64,000 nucleotides of DNA from Aquarana catesbeiana (GCF_042186555.1 NC_133324.1:135831577-135895576), one strand, 5' to 3'. Shown: positions 10,794 through 20,600, counted from the stretch's first letter. The notes: generated by a model not told the origin, from the sequence alone. Made by a program: numbers and translations.

Positions 10794-11237
10794 TCATGGT
10801 CTGCGGCTTACCACTTTATCAGCATAGATATGCCGACCATAGTTCCAATGTACAAAGCATCCGTTGAAACGTTCATCCATCCGAACAGAACATCCAGTCT
10901 TTCTAAAGGGCTTAGGCACAGACAAGTAGTCCCAAATAGATTCATTGTACCAAAGCTCCCGATTAGCTTCAATCTCCTGCATGACATCCTGGGACACATA
11001 GGGGAATTCCAAACCATACTCTGCGGCCACACGCTTGTTTAACATCCTTTGCAAGCGAGCAAGTTTTTGCAAAGATCTGTCTTTTCCCATACCAGGCGGC
11101 ACACAGGAATCTAATGAATTTTCACCATAGGCCCAGCCGGTGTCTGAAGCGAACCGATAACTTTTGACAAAGTCCCAGCAACAACACTGTGCGTCTCCAC
11201 ACAGGGTGATGTCTTTCCAGAACTCATGGCAGTCCAT
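10794..11237 (-). CDS. unknown ORF b of LTR element (147 aa)
   Basis: Starts at an ATG (11237) and overlaps the end of the upstream ORF by 127 bp. It is in the -1 frame relative to that ORF (offset 740 nt). The protein is not recognised. It has a Cys cluster near the start (CGDAQCCCWDF) and later a charged helical-looking stretch (SLQKLARLQRMLNKRVAAEYG). A Trp/Tyr-rich C-terminal half follows, with RELWYNESIWDYLSVP. Downstream to 10191 there are only stops and AT-rich sequence. No retroviral pol motif is present. The overlap could mean -1 ribosomal frameshifting or a frameshift mutation splitting one long ORF; I saw no canonical slippery heptamer in the overlap, so the mutation is at least as likely. 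Confidence 0.5.
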   Translation of the reverse strand: MDCHEFWKDITLCGDAQCCCWDFVKSYRFASDTGWAYGENSLDSCVPPGMGKDRSLQKLARLQRMLNKRVAAEYGLEFPYVSQDVMQEIEANRELWYNESIWDYLSVPKPFRKTGCSVRMDERFNGCFVHWNYGRHIYADKVVSRRP

Positions 11238-11977
11238 TCAGGAAAAGTCACTGTGGAGGCAACATCCTCGCCTTGTGACCACAATAGCTCTTGTGACATG
11301 GTTTCAAACAAGTCATCATCCCCGGAGAGATCCGGCATGAATTCTAGTTCCGAGTCTCTCAATTCTTCTGCTGGCAAATACTTATTTACAGTCCCCAACA
11401 ATGGCTTACCCGTCCCCGGCGTAGACTTTGGTAGCTCCGGCTCAGGTAACCTCTGGGGTAGGCCTCGACAATGGCCGCGGGAAGCCTTCACATAGCCCAC
11501 CTTCTTCTGAGTAGGCACCACAGGAGCAGGCGTAGTGGACTCAGAAATCAAAGTAATGTCTCCTGATGAGACGGCAGCAGCAGCATCTCTTTCTGAAACA
11601 TTTTCAGTAGCAACAGGCAAAGTAGCGGCCCGTCGTTCTCTCTCTGTAGCGGTAGCAGCTTCCACTGTAGCGATACCTGTCACCCAATCCATCCGATAGG
11701 CACGGGGCGGCATGGTAGGTGGTTCCACCACAAACAAGTACTCTCCACACTGCGGACATCGGCCAAATGGACGAAGATGTACGGCCAATCCTCCACATTG
11801 ATGGCAGGTCATGCCCAGTCCCTCAACATCTCCCGAGGTATACAGGACAAACCTCCCCTGCGGCTTCATTCGAGCTCCAGTATCTGTGAGCAGAGTTCCA
11901 GATTGCACAGTATTCATCACGGTGCTTGCAGGGAACACTCTGGGTCCCACAACCGATTGCAATGCCGGAAAAGACAT
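11111..11977 (-). CDS. unknown ORF a of LTR element, zinc-ribbon-like (288 aa)
   Basis: First internal ORF of the LTR element, placed where gag would be. I chose the ATG at 11977 (MSFPALQSVVG); the frame is open two codons further to a GTG. Around residues 57-80 two CxxC knuckles (TCHQCGG and GRCPQCGEY) are separated by 12 residues, which looks like a zinc ribbon, not the CCHC knuckle of a retroviral nucleocapsid. The rest is Ala/Thr/Glu-rich and probably disordered, with an acidic patch (SELEFMPDLSGDDDLF) near residue 215. No capsid domain is recognisable by eye. It could be an unusual gag, an accessory protein or a captured host fragment. Its length without internal stops suggests the copy is not ancient. 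Confidence 0.55.
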   Translation of the reverse strand: MSFPALQSVVGPRVFPASTVMNTVQSGTLLTDTGARMKPQGRFVLYTSGDVEGLGMTCHQCGGLAVHLRPFGRCPQCGEYLFVVEPPTMPPRAYRMDWVTGIATVEAATATERERRAATLPVATENVSERDAAAAVSSGDITLISESTTPAPVVPTQKKVGYVKASRGHCRGLPQRLPEPELPKSTPGTGKPLLGTVNKYLPAEELRDSELEFMPDLSGDDDLFETMSQELLWSQGEDVASTVTFPEWTAMSSGKTSPCVETHSVVAGTLSKVIGSLQTPAGPMVKIH

Positions 11978-12197
11978 GGCCACACTCTGATCTTTTCAGT
12001 ACGATCACAAAGCTTCTCCTCTGGCGCCAAGCACATTACACGTGTCCCACGCGGTAGCAAGCAGGGTAACTCCTCCCACTTGTTCTTTCAGTCACGTAGC
12101 TCCCGGGACTCTTCTTTTTTTTTTTTTCAAAGTCCAGCTTTCTCTATAAACTCCCGGTAAAACACTCCACTGGGTTGCAATAATTGTCGGTCAACAA

Positions 12198-12216
12198 ATC
12201 CCGGAGGACGCCCCCA
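12198..12216 (-). promoter_or_regulatory. primer-binding-site-like sequence
   Basis: The minus strand reads TGGGGGCGTCCTCCGGGAT two bases after the 5' LTR end. It begins with TGG, as complements of tRNA CCA ends do, and resembles the proline-tRNA-type binding site of gammaretroviruses with a small indel. The tRNA assignment is tentative. Confidence 0.45.
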
Positions 12217-12218
12217 CA

Positions 12219-13069
12219 TATAGCACTAACTCACGGTGGAGCTGCTGGTTTAAGCGGGTCTGTTACCTTCACTTTGCTTCCCTCTGCTTTACCAGCACCG
12301 GATCTAGGGGTTCCGTTGAGTTTACCTCTGGACGACACACGCACCAACACTGGAGTACATTTCAATGCTTTATTGAACAGACAAACTTTAGGAAGTAGCA
12401 GGAAAGAGGCGGAAAAGGAAACTTTCAGGAGAAACTCAAATATCTTCTTGTAAAATCTTAGCGACAAATGTCCTGGTAGAATTCAGATAATTATGTGGAA
12501 TGCGCTCCCCTCGTGGGACACACTCTTTGCTCGTCTGGATAGGCCTCTCTCACCGGTCTAGCAGCCAGTACGCAGCACAAATCAAAAGTCTCTGCCACAG
12601 ACTTATTTGGGGGAATAAATCCGTACCATCCTCTGCCACAGGATGTATCAGATTTTCTGCAGTGAAAGTCAGTCACAGTGCCTGAACCTTTAAGCCGAAC
12701 CGGCAACACTATGCTGTATGGTCACTTTTTTTGGATACGTCCTCCAACCAAGTCACCAGGCCAGGAGGGCCAGCAGGTGGCTGTCAAACGACCCTAGAAC
12801 ATGGTGTCTGTCCCATAAAAACCCTCTTCCCAGAATGCAACTCGGAGGACCACCTCCACCGAGCTTGTCTCGGAGACAGAGGAGCATCTATACACTTCGA
12901 CACGTTGCCTTTCCAACACTGACTAGTGGTAACAGCGACACCAACCGGTCAGCACGGAAACACACACAGCATCAGCCAAGCTGGAACAGAGGCAAACTTT
13001 TACCTTCCTAACGCACAATTTACTAAATTTACCTAACCTGCGGTAGATTGTAAATCTACCAGCGCTACA
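12219..13069 (-). repeat. 5' LTR (851 bp, uninterrupted)
   Basis: Direct repeat of 6917-10176 without the foldback insertion. On the minus strand an AATAAA lies at about 12370-12375, a likely polyadenylation signal. It preserves the empty target site for the PIF/Harbinger-type element at about 13007-13010. Confidence 0.85.
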
Positions 13070-13281
13070 AAAATATATTGATATTTTATTAGAAAAGTTT
13101 AAAAATGAATTAGTGACTTATGGGAAGTCACAATAGGATGCATATATCTATTATACAAAAATACAAAATACAATATCAAGAAACATATGTGTTTATGTAC
13201 ACAGACAAACACTTGAGACTGGCCAGTAGTGAACTGGGTCAGACGATGTCTGTAGCGATTAAACCTCTGAAGAAGAGGCGA
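13070..13281. other. no gene seen
   Basis: AT-rich sequence between the LTR element and the Tc1 remnant. I see no supported feature. Confidence 0.5.
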
Positions 13282-14007
13282 GTTTGGAGTGGAGGAACTT
13301 GACTGGCCTACATAGAGTCCTGACCTGAACATGATAGAACACCTTTGGGATAAATTCGAGCGGAGACTGCGAGCCAGGCCTTCTTGCCCAACATCAGTGC
13401 CTGACCTCACAAATGCGCTTCTAGAAGAATAGTCAAAAACACTCCCATAGACACACCCCTAAACCTTCTGGACTGCCTTTGCAGAAGAAGCTGTTATAGC
13501 TGCAAAGGGTGGGTCAAACCAATATTGAATCCTACGGTCTAAAGCCTTGTACACACAATCAGATTTTTGGACGACCGTTCTTCCGTTTTTTGTTGCATGC
13601 TAGTCTCATGTCGAAAGTGAAGAGGTTACTCACCATACAAAAATTCTCGTACGACAGAATACAACTTCAGAAGTGATGTAATGTGTTGAACAGTTTTGTA
13701 TGTATTTTTTCGTTTCTGAGCTTGCATAGTCTTGCTCTTACGTTTTTTTTTGTTAGAAAACTGGACTAATTATACGAAAATCAGACGTAGAGTTTGCGTA
13801 AGGCAAAAATGTGATAATGTGCACATCCAGCTGTTGTCAGACGAAAAACCAGAATTGGCTGTCGAAAGCACCATACTAACAATCCAAAAATCAGCAGAGC
13901 ATTCGTTGACAAAATTTTACTTCCGATTTTCGTATCACGGGTCTTAAGACTTAAGCTCATGTGTGTGTAAAGGAAGGTGTCCTAATACTTTTGACAATAG
14001 AGTGTAT
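13282..14007 (+). pseudogene. Tc1/mariner 3' part with transposase C-terminus
   Basis: Translation across frames gives the end of a Tc1 transposase: FGVEELDWP, SPDLNMIEHLWDKF (the Glu of the DDE triad) and RRLRARPSCPTSVPDLTNAL. The terminal inverted repeat follows (TTTGCAGAAGAAGCTGTTATAGCTGCAAAGGGTGGG) and matches the complement of 2910-3010. It finishes with AATACTTTTGACAATAGAGTG near 14007. A MITE interrupts the terminal repeat at 13543-13955. The protein begins almost exactly where the fragment at 2850-3355 ends. In-frame breaks show it is dead. Confidence 0.8.
13543..13955. mobile_element. MITE inserted in Tc1 terminal repeat
   Basis: Sequence beginning AGCCTTGTACACACAATCAG interrupts the Tc1 terminal repeat between CCTACGGTCT and CTCATGTGTGTGTAAAGG. 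Such GTACACAC-type ends occur in PIF/Harbinger-like MITEs. The right end has decayed and the exact duplication cannot be set. Confidence 0.55.
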
Positions 14008-14120
14008 ATTGCTATTCCTGCTTGGATTAGGTTGACATAATTCATTAGACAATTCGTTAGTGAAGTATGGCATTTAATTAACCTTTTCTCCAGAGGATCA
14101 GTATGTGGTGTAGTTGCCCA

Positions 14121-14543
14121 TAAGATCCCTTTCACACTGGGGTGTTTTTCAGGCGTTTTAGCGCTAAAAATAGAGCCTGAAAAGTGCCTCTCATGCCTCC
14201 CCAGTGTGAAAGCCCGAGTGCTTTCACACTGGGGTGGTGCGCTTGCAAGACGGGAAAAAAAACTCCTGCAAGCAGCTTTTTTGGGGCAGTACGGAACAGT
14301 GTATACACCGCTGCCAAGACGCCCTGCCCATTTAAATGAATGGGCAGTAGTGCCGAAGTGCCTGCAAAGTGCTTCGGCAGCGCCGCAACATGGGTGCTTT
14401 TAACCTCTTCCTCGGCTGCTAGCGGGGGTTAAAAGCACTCCGTTAGCGGCCAAAAAGCGATGCTATAACAGCAGTAAAGCGCCGTTAAAACTAGTGGCAC
14501 TTTACCGCTAACGCACTACCGCCCCAGTGTGAAAGGGGTCTTA
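14121..14543. mobile_element. PIF/Harbinger-like MITE
   Basis: Terminal inverted repeats TAAGATCCCTTTCACACTGG (left) and CCAGTGTGAAAGGGGTCTTA (right) enclose 420 bp with internal secondary structure and repeated CTTTCACACTGGGGTG at about 14221. The family-type CCCTTTCACAC end supports PIF/Harbinger. The flanks read TAA and TTA, so the duplication is not certain. Confidence 0.7.
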
Positions 14544-14631
14544 GGCACATCTCTGCCGAATTGTAAATCGCACACACTCCCACACCCATACAGAAAATGT
14601 TGTGCTGCTTTTAAGAAGACTCTTAACTCTT

Positions 14632-14960
14632 ATTGGCAGCCCCACACTTTAAAAAATGTGGTGAGGTTTCTTGCATGTGGAAATGCATGGCACCAAAGAA
14701 CCATGTGGTTTCAAGGTGGCCACATTTAAAAAAAAATATGCTCCCAATCGACTGCCTCCCACCACCAGAGCCTCCTTCCTGTGACAGAAGGTGGCATTTA
14801 TGTGTGTTGGAACTTTGGGGTGCACACCCTAATACAATAGGCTGCGCACACCTATGATGGCAGCCCCACACATTAAAAAACGTGGTGAGGTTTATTGCAT
14901 GCGGAAATGCATGGCACCAAAGAACCATGTGGTTTCAAGGCGGCCACTTTTTAAAAAAAG
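14632..14960. repeat. direct repeat pair with hAT-type terminus between
   Basis: GGCAGCCCCACAC...GTTTCAAGG..GGCCAC occurs at about 14634-14730 and again at about 14859-14957 with roughly 90 percent identity by eye. Between them, 14818-14856 is the complement of the CATAGG(C/T)GTGCGCAGCCTATT terminus of the hAT-type element at 2779. No second terminus or 8-bp duplication was found. Confidence 0.65.
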
Positions 14961-15845
14961 GTTCAGGGACCTTTTTCCTGTGCAAATGCAGCACGCAGAA
15001 CCAGAAAGTTGGGAACCTAGGTTTATGGGCAATCAAATTCCACCCTAAATTTTAGTACAGTTTCAAACAAACACATAAATCATATGCTTCTAAAAATACT
15101 ACTTTCAAATTCATTGGAATGTAGCGTTTGTAATGTTTATCACCCTGTGCTTTCAATCATCCTAATTTTCTTTTTTTTTTTTCCTTTTATTCTAAAATCA
15201 TGTGTCTGCATGTTTTTAGAATAAAAAACATGATCCTTGGCTAGTCATACTGAGATGACACTTTGAAGTTAGACTAATACATATACAATTCTCATACACT
15301 TTCCCCCAGTTTGCATTGTGCAAGGAAAATATGTCCACTCCTAAATGTGTTAATTCCCTGTAACTATTCTTTGTTTAAATAGGTAAGCTAACAGTAATAT
15401 TTCTCCTGTTTCAAAAAATGGTCAGTGATTAAACAAAGGACATGCATATACAGTAGATGCAAAGCTAACAAAGTCAAGCTTCAGAGGTCAAATGTACTTA
15501 CAGAATGTTAGATATGGTTCTTTGTTGTCAAAAGAATTCTATTAACCAAAATGACAATGTATTCTACGCTGCAATGTACAATGATTCGGAGCAATAACAT
15601 AATAAAGCTGTTTAAAGCCAGTCTGTCAGCCATTTTAAATGCAACAGTAATAATAGTCCTAATGATTATGGCAATCCCCAATCTTTCAACTAATTAACTC
15701 ACTAATGCAATTTTGATATATTCATTTTGCACCATGTTGCGATGTTACATTTCAAATTATGCAGAGGCCTCCATCAATAAACCCTGTCCTTTAAAAAGTT
15801 TATCTCCTTCATGTGTAAGATGCTGCATGTGCCATTGTGCTAGCG
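14961..15845. other. no gene seen
   Basis: AT-rich unique-looking sequence with no coding homology, no defined repeat end and no RNA gene that I can support. Confidence 0.5.
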
Positions 15846-16004
15846 CAGGGATATGCAATTAGCGGACCTCCAGCTGTTGCAAAACTACAAGTCCCATCAT
15901 GCCTCTGCCTTTGGGTGTCATGCTTGTGGCTGTCAGAATCTTGCTATGCCTCATGGGAATTGTAGTTCTGCAACAGCTGGAGGTCCGCTAGTTACATATC
16001 CCTG
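15846..16004. mobile_element. short hairpin MITE, hAT-like ends
   Basis: Arms of about 65 bp (CAGGGATATGCAATTAGCGG at the left, complement at the right) contain CTCCAGCTGTTGCAAAACTA, common in vertebrate hAT-type MITEs. The flanking 8-bp sequences (TGCTAGCG and TGCGAATC) do not match, so the duplication is lost or the boundaries are off. Confidence 0.7.
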
Positions 16005-16349
16005 TGCGAATCAGTATTCCCCCAGTGGGTTGGTCCTTTAGGCTTCTCATAAGTTATAATTCAATGTTACCTTTATCAATTGAGTCTTATTTACTAGTTA
16101 CTAGTTTTTTAGCTAGGTGATAACGGACATTCAATTGTGCATAAATTGAACAACCTATGCTTTTTAAAGTGGTTCTAAAGACAAAAGGTTATTTTTACTT
16201 TCATGCATCCTATGCATTAAGATAAAAAATCTTACGCTGTCTGTGCCTAGAGTTGCCACCTGATCCCTTAAACCCGAACACATATAAATTACACAGGTTC
16301 GGAAGCTAATTTAATGCAGATAAGGCACCAAGTGAGTTTAATTACCACC

Positions 16350-17279
16350 TTAAGCACTTACAGACCGGAAGATTTGCCTTTTCTTTTTTTTTTTTTTGCA
16401 ATACGGCCATTTTTTTTGCACTGCGTCGCTTTAACTGACAGTTGCGCAGTCGTGCAACGCTGTACCCAAACAAAATTAACGTCCTTTTTTCCCACAAATA
16501 GAGCTTTCTTTTGGTGGTATTTGATCACCTCTGCGGTTTTTATTATAAACAAAAAAAGAGCGACAATTTAAAAAATATATATATATTTTTAACTTTTTGC
16601 TGTAATAAATATCCCCAAAAATGTTTTTAAAAATCAAATTTCTTCATCAGTTTTGGCCAATATATAGTCTTCTACATATTTTTGGTAAAAAAAAAATCAC
16701 AATAAGCGTATATTGATTGGTTTGCACAAAAGTTATAGCGTCTACAAACTATGGGATAGATTATGGCATTTTTATTATTATTTATTTTTTTACTAGTAAT
16801 GGCAGTGTTACTGCAATATTGCGGCAGACAGATTGGACACTTTTGACACATTTTTGGGACCACTGGCATTCATACAGCGATCAGTGCTATAAAAATGCAC
16901 TGATTACAGTATAAATGTCACTGGCAGGGAAGGGGTTAACACTAGAGGCGATCAAGGGGTTAAATCTGTTCCCTCGTTTGTGTGTCTAACTGTGGGGGGA
17001 TGGAACTGACTAGAAGAGGAGACATATCGTTGTTCCTAGCTAGTAGGAGTATATGATCTGTCTCTCCTCTCTTCACAGAACAGAGATTTGTGTGTTTACA
17101 CACACACGTCCCTGCTCTGGCTCTCGTGCCTGCTATCGGCGCATCGGTTTCCCCGCCGCGCAGCGGGTGCGCGCGCTTGCTATAGGCATTTAAAGGGCTT
17201 GACGCACAGCTACGATGGTTCGTGAGACCGTGCCGACCTGCCACAGTATAATGACGGTGGCTGGTCGGCCAGTGGTTAA
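16350..17279. mobile_element. piggyBac-like non-autonomous element at TTAA
   Basis: TTAA at 16350-16353 and 17276-17279 flank a 930-bp unit. The right end reads GGTCGGCCAGTGGTTAA and the left TTAAGCACTTACAGACC, matching the TTAACCACTTGCCGACC-type ends of other copies here. The interior contains a conserved block (AGCTTTCTTTTGGTGGTATT) also present at 19340, 46980 and 52120. No transposase is present. The superfamily is inferred from TTAA plus end sequence. Confidence 0.7.
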
Positions 17280-17987
17280 TTAGCCATAGAACATGTGTAA
17301 TATGTGCTCTGTTTTAAAGGGATCAGCTGGCCTAAAGGGGTATCTGTGCCTCCCCCCTAAACACTTACTTGACACCACTGTCCCTGCCAGGAGCCCTGCT
17401 CTGCATTTTTTCTGCGATCACAGGCTTTACTGAGAGCAGTGGGAGCAATTGGCTTCTGCTGCTGTCAGTCGAATCCGGTGCTGAATGTGTGTATATGGAT
17501 GCACACAGATCAGCTCGGGAGTGCACCTGTAGCAAGCGGCTTGCTGTGGGGGCACTTGGAGAAGAGGGGAAGCCTAGAGAACCGGTGGGGGACCCCAGAA
17601 GAGGAGGTTCAGGGATAAAGTATAAAACGTTTGTTATTTCAATTTTAAAAAATTACTTTACAGTCACTTAAGGCATATTAACTTAAAATATCTTAAGCAA
17701 TGTTAGCTGTAAAAAAATGTGCTGCCAAAAAAAGCAGAATACATAAAATAAGTGAAAACATTAGAAATGCATAACTGTGCCATTACATGACCAAGAAGAC
17801 ATATGTTATGTGTATTTAAAACAGAACAGTTTCCTACAGTTGTAAGGTAGTAGTCTTTTGTGCATTCTTGCCCTTGTTGTAAAGATGGTGATGTTTCTGG
17901 TGCACTTCCTGCCTCAGATGGTTAGAATTTGCAGTGCCGCCTCCTACGGTACAACCCCTACCCTTACCACTATTTTACTTGTAGTAA

Positions 17988-18259
17988 AGCTGGCCATAGA
18001 CAGTTTGAATCTTGGCAAGTTCAGCAGAAACTTAATCGATCAACTTGGTTCCAACCAACTTGTCAGATTTTACATCCGATTATTTCTAGCAACTGTTGTA
18101 ACCATTAGCAATAATCACTGTGTTTTCCTAGCGAGGACGGCTTCCCCTGACCCCCCCCGCTGGGAGAACACAATGGCCCCACGGGTGAGATTCCCTTTCC
18201 CCCATATACACTGGCTGTGAATCAAGCAGGAAAGAAAATTGCTCAGTTTATGGCCGGCC
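17988..18259. mobile_element. MITE with TAA target duplication
   Basis: The ends AGCTGGCCATAGAC and GTTTATGGCCGGCC form an imperfect inverted repeat. TAA lies immediately outside both (17985-17987 and 18260-18262), as in PIF/Harbinger MITEs. Related fragments occur at 27600-27770 and 49675-49745. The stretch 17280-17984 between this and the previous element shows no supported gene. Confidence 0.65.
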
Positions 18260-18522
18260 TAAGTAGTCTAAGGAGACACACATCCCACCTTCTTCCATTT
18301 GCTCTGCTGACAATACTATACCTGTTCTTTTAACTCCAATAGCAGGAAGAAACAATAGCATCCATGGCCATTTACTGATAAGATATGCTCCCAGTGACCA
18401 TGAATGGCATAATCTCCTGGCCTGCAAATCTGCATCTGGCTCCAGCAATTAAAAATATTATGGTAGGTTTTTTCCATTACCATGTGATACTTTTCATTAA
18501 AAATTGTTATTTCAATTTGCAG

Positions 18523-18686
18523 CTCTTTCAAGTCTTCACAATCCAGTGAATACTGTACTGAATCCAGTGAATACTATACTGAAAGTGAAAGACGTCTTAC
18601 TCTTTGATAAAAGTGACTTTTTCCCAAGCCACATTATGGATCAGATTTGGGAAGAATTTCTGAACAGTGATAACCTGGACCTTTGA
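18523..18686 (+). CDS. candidate 3'-terminal exon, unknown protein
   Basis: A splice-acceptor-like TTATTTCAATTTGCAG ends at 18522. After it one frame stays open for about 53 codons to a TGA at 18684-18686. It ends with LLFDKSDFFPSHIMDQIW and then an acidic tail finishing SDNLDL. Composition looks protein-like rather than repeat-like, and an AATAAA lies about 380 bp downstream (19065-19070). I do not recognise the protein, and no convincing partner exon was found. Immediately upstream, about 18269-18450 is also open in one plus frame but ends in a stop. It may equally be chance or part of an unrecognised repeat. Confidence 0.3.
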
Positions 18687-19064
18687 GGAAAATCCTTAGA
18701 AAAGCAAAGTCAATTATTTTAATTGCTATTAATCTTGTTTGATCTTGCTTTCTTCTGACTCTTGTTGAACATCTTTTTAGTTTAGCGACTGGATTTCATG
18801 TGACATATTGCAGCCCCTGTCACATCTGTTTATGGTATCGTTTTTGGCATAGGGACACAGCAAAATACCGCTCTGGTCTTACTATGGAAAATGTTCCATT
18901 TGGGGCATGATAGTAGAAGTCCATTCACAGATTCCTAATTTTAGATATTAATCAAAACATGCAATTGGCTGCAGTTATTCTTTGTTAAGGACACTTGGAA
19001 TTTTTTTCAGAAAATGTGAACTACAGCATTATAATTTGTAATTTTCCTAAGCACTGAAATAATT

Positions 19065-19070
19065 AATAAA
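19065..19070 (+). terminator. possible polyadenylation signal
   Basis: AATAAA in AT-rich sequence about 380 bp after the stop of the candidate exon. Such hexamers are common by chance in AT-rich DNA; the region 18690-19197 has no other feature. Confidence 0.2.
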
Positions 19071-19197
19071 AAGGATCACAACAGAATTTAATTAGTTTCT
19101 TGGAATTTCTGAGAAAATTACTTTAAAGGCTTTACAAGTTTGGTAAAAAGCCAAAGGAGCTCTGCTCTGTAGGGATTACATCGTAATCAGGAGCAGC

Positions 19198-20300
19198 TTA
19201 ACCACTTGCTTACTGGGCACCTAAACCCCCATCCTGCCCAGACCAATTTTCAGCTTTTAGCGCTGTCACTCTTTGAATGACAATTGCACGGTCATACAAC
19301 ACTGTACCCAAATAAAATTTTTATCATTTTTTTCCCACAAATATAGCTTTCTTTTGGTGGTATTTGATCACCTCTGATTTTATTTTATTTTTTGTTAAAG
19401 AAATAAAAAAAAACGAATTTAAAAAAAAAATACAAAACCGTTTCATATTTTGTTAATAAATTTTGCAAACGGATAGTTTTTCTCCTTCATTGATGTATGC
19501 TGATGAGACAGCACTGATTCGCACTGATAGGCTGCACTGATGGGCACCAATAGGCTGCATTGATGGGCACTGATAAGGCGAAACTGATAAGCATTGATAA
19601 GGTGGCACTGATGGGCACTAATAGGCGGCACTGGTGGGCACTGATAGGTGGCATTGGTGGGCACTGATGGGTGGCACTGAAGGGCGGCACTGATGGGCAT
19701 TTATAGGTGGCACTGAAGGGCACTAATAGGTGGCATTGATAGGTGGCACTGATGGGTGGCAGTGATGGGCACTGATTGGCACTAGTAGCTGACACTGATA
19801 GGCAGCACTGCTAGGTGGCACTGATTGGCACCATTGGTGGGCATTGATAGGTGGCACTTGTGGGCACTGATAGGTGACACTGATTGCTGGCACTTAAGTA
19901 ACATGGGCACTGATTGGTGGGCACTGATTTTTGGCACCGATTTATGGCACTGGCAGGCGGTACTGGTGGGCACATAACATGCTGTTCCTCTTCGGGACCG
20001 ATGTCCCTACAAACAGAAGCCTGGTGATCGGCTTTTTTTCTCTTCACGCTGTCAGCGTGAGAAGAAAAAAATACTATTACAGATCCTCTGTTTACATCAC
20101 GTGATCAGCTGTCATTGGCTGACAGCTGATCACATGGTAAGGGGCCAGGATCGGCCCCTTACTCGGATCTGTGATCACCCGAGTCTCATTGACTCGGGTG
20201 ATCACAGCGCACGCCACACGCCCCCAATAGACGCCCCCCAATAGACGTACTCCCGGCAAAGCAGATCCCCGCTGTAGCCGTCATCCAGCTATAGCGCAGA
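19198..20300. mobile_element. piggyBac-like element, right end missing
   Basis: Starts TTAACCACTTGCTTACTGGG at 19198 and carries the family block AGCTTTCTTTTGGTGGTATT near 19345. A minisatellite (19505-19975) follows, then a hairpin-rich segment (TCAGCGTGAGAAG, CTGATCACATGG, GACTCGGGTGATCACA). It ends near CCGCTGTAGCCGTCATCCAG, a subterminal block also seen before the right end of the element at 51973-54824. The terminal GGTCGGCAAGTGGTTAA itself is absent, so it is truncated. Confidence 0.65.
19505..19975. repeat. minisatellite based on GGCACTGAT(A/G)GG
   Basis: About 20-bp imperfect units (GGCACTGATGGGCACTGATA, GGTGGCACTGATAGG). The motif is closely similar to the 3560-4660 array although the host element here is piggyBac-like. 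Minus-strand Cys/Pro/Ser/Ala open frames here are artefacts. Confidence 0.9.
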
Positions 20301-20388
20301 TCTGAAGGAGTTGAAGGATAATTGCAATTACAAGACAGCCCCATATAAGTCAGGTAGGCCAAAAACGTAAGGGGTACATGGTCAGCAA

Positions 20389-20600
20389 TAGAGATGGGCT
20401 CGGGCGTGTTCGAAATCCCACATGCCCGATCCTGCCAGGAAGCCAACACTTCACATGGCTAATCACAGGCAGTGAGACATTTCCCGGTTTGCAGCTACAC
20501 AGAACGGGAAATGTCTCACTGCCTGTGGTTACCCGTGTGCAGAGTCAGCTTCCTGGTGGGATCGGGAACGTGGGATTTCGAACACACCTGAGCCCATCTA
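20389..20600. mobile_element. hAT MITE with perfect 8-bp TSD
   Basis: A 212-bp imperfect palindrome (arms about 95 bp, loop near CGGTTTGCAGCTACACAGAACG). Ends are TAGAGATGGGCTC and GAGCCCATCTA. Identical duplications GTCAGCAA lie at 20381-20388 and 20601-20608. The end sequence resembles the TAGGGATGAGC end of the large hAT at 35144 and 61947, so it may be a short derivative of that family. Confidence 0.9.

Larger units (their letters stand above)
6917..13069 (-). mobile_element. LTR retroelement lacking pol, with nested insertion
   Basis: Two direct repeats flank about 2 kb of unique sequence. The minus strand is the coding sense: the LTR begins TGTAG at 13069 and ends at 12219 (GCTATA), and the second LTR begins at 10176 and ends at 6917 (GCTACA), consistent with TG...CA termini. 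A primer-binding-site-like sequence lies 2 bp inside the 5' LTR (12198-12216), and a purine tract AGTGGGGGGAGTA abuts the 3' LTR (10177-10190, minus strand). Flanks are A-rich (AAAA on both sides), so the target duplication is uncertain. No protease, reverse transcriptase or integrase was found; two ORFs of unknown family fill the interior. It may be a non-autonomous element or the remnant of an endogenous retrovirus. Confidence 0.8.

Noticed and set aside
11111..11237. Programmed -1 frameshift signal between the two LTR-element ORFs
   Set aside because: The overlap and frame fit, but no canonical slippery heptamer is visible, so it is left as one of two explanations.
14118..14546. TAA duplication for the MITE at 14121-14543
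   Set aside because: Left flank reads TAA and right flank TTA; these are part of the inverted repeat and not a direct duplication.
15846..16004. hAT 8-bp duplication at the hairpin MITE
   Set aside because: The flanking 8-mers do not match; the element is kept but without a claimed duplication.
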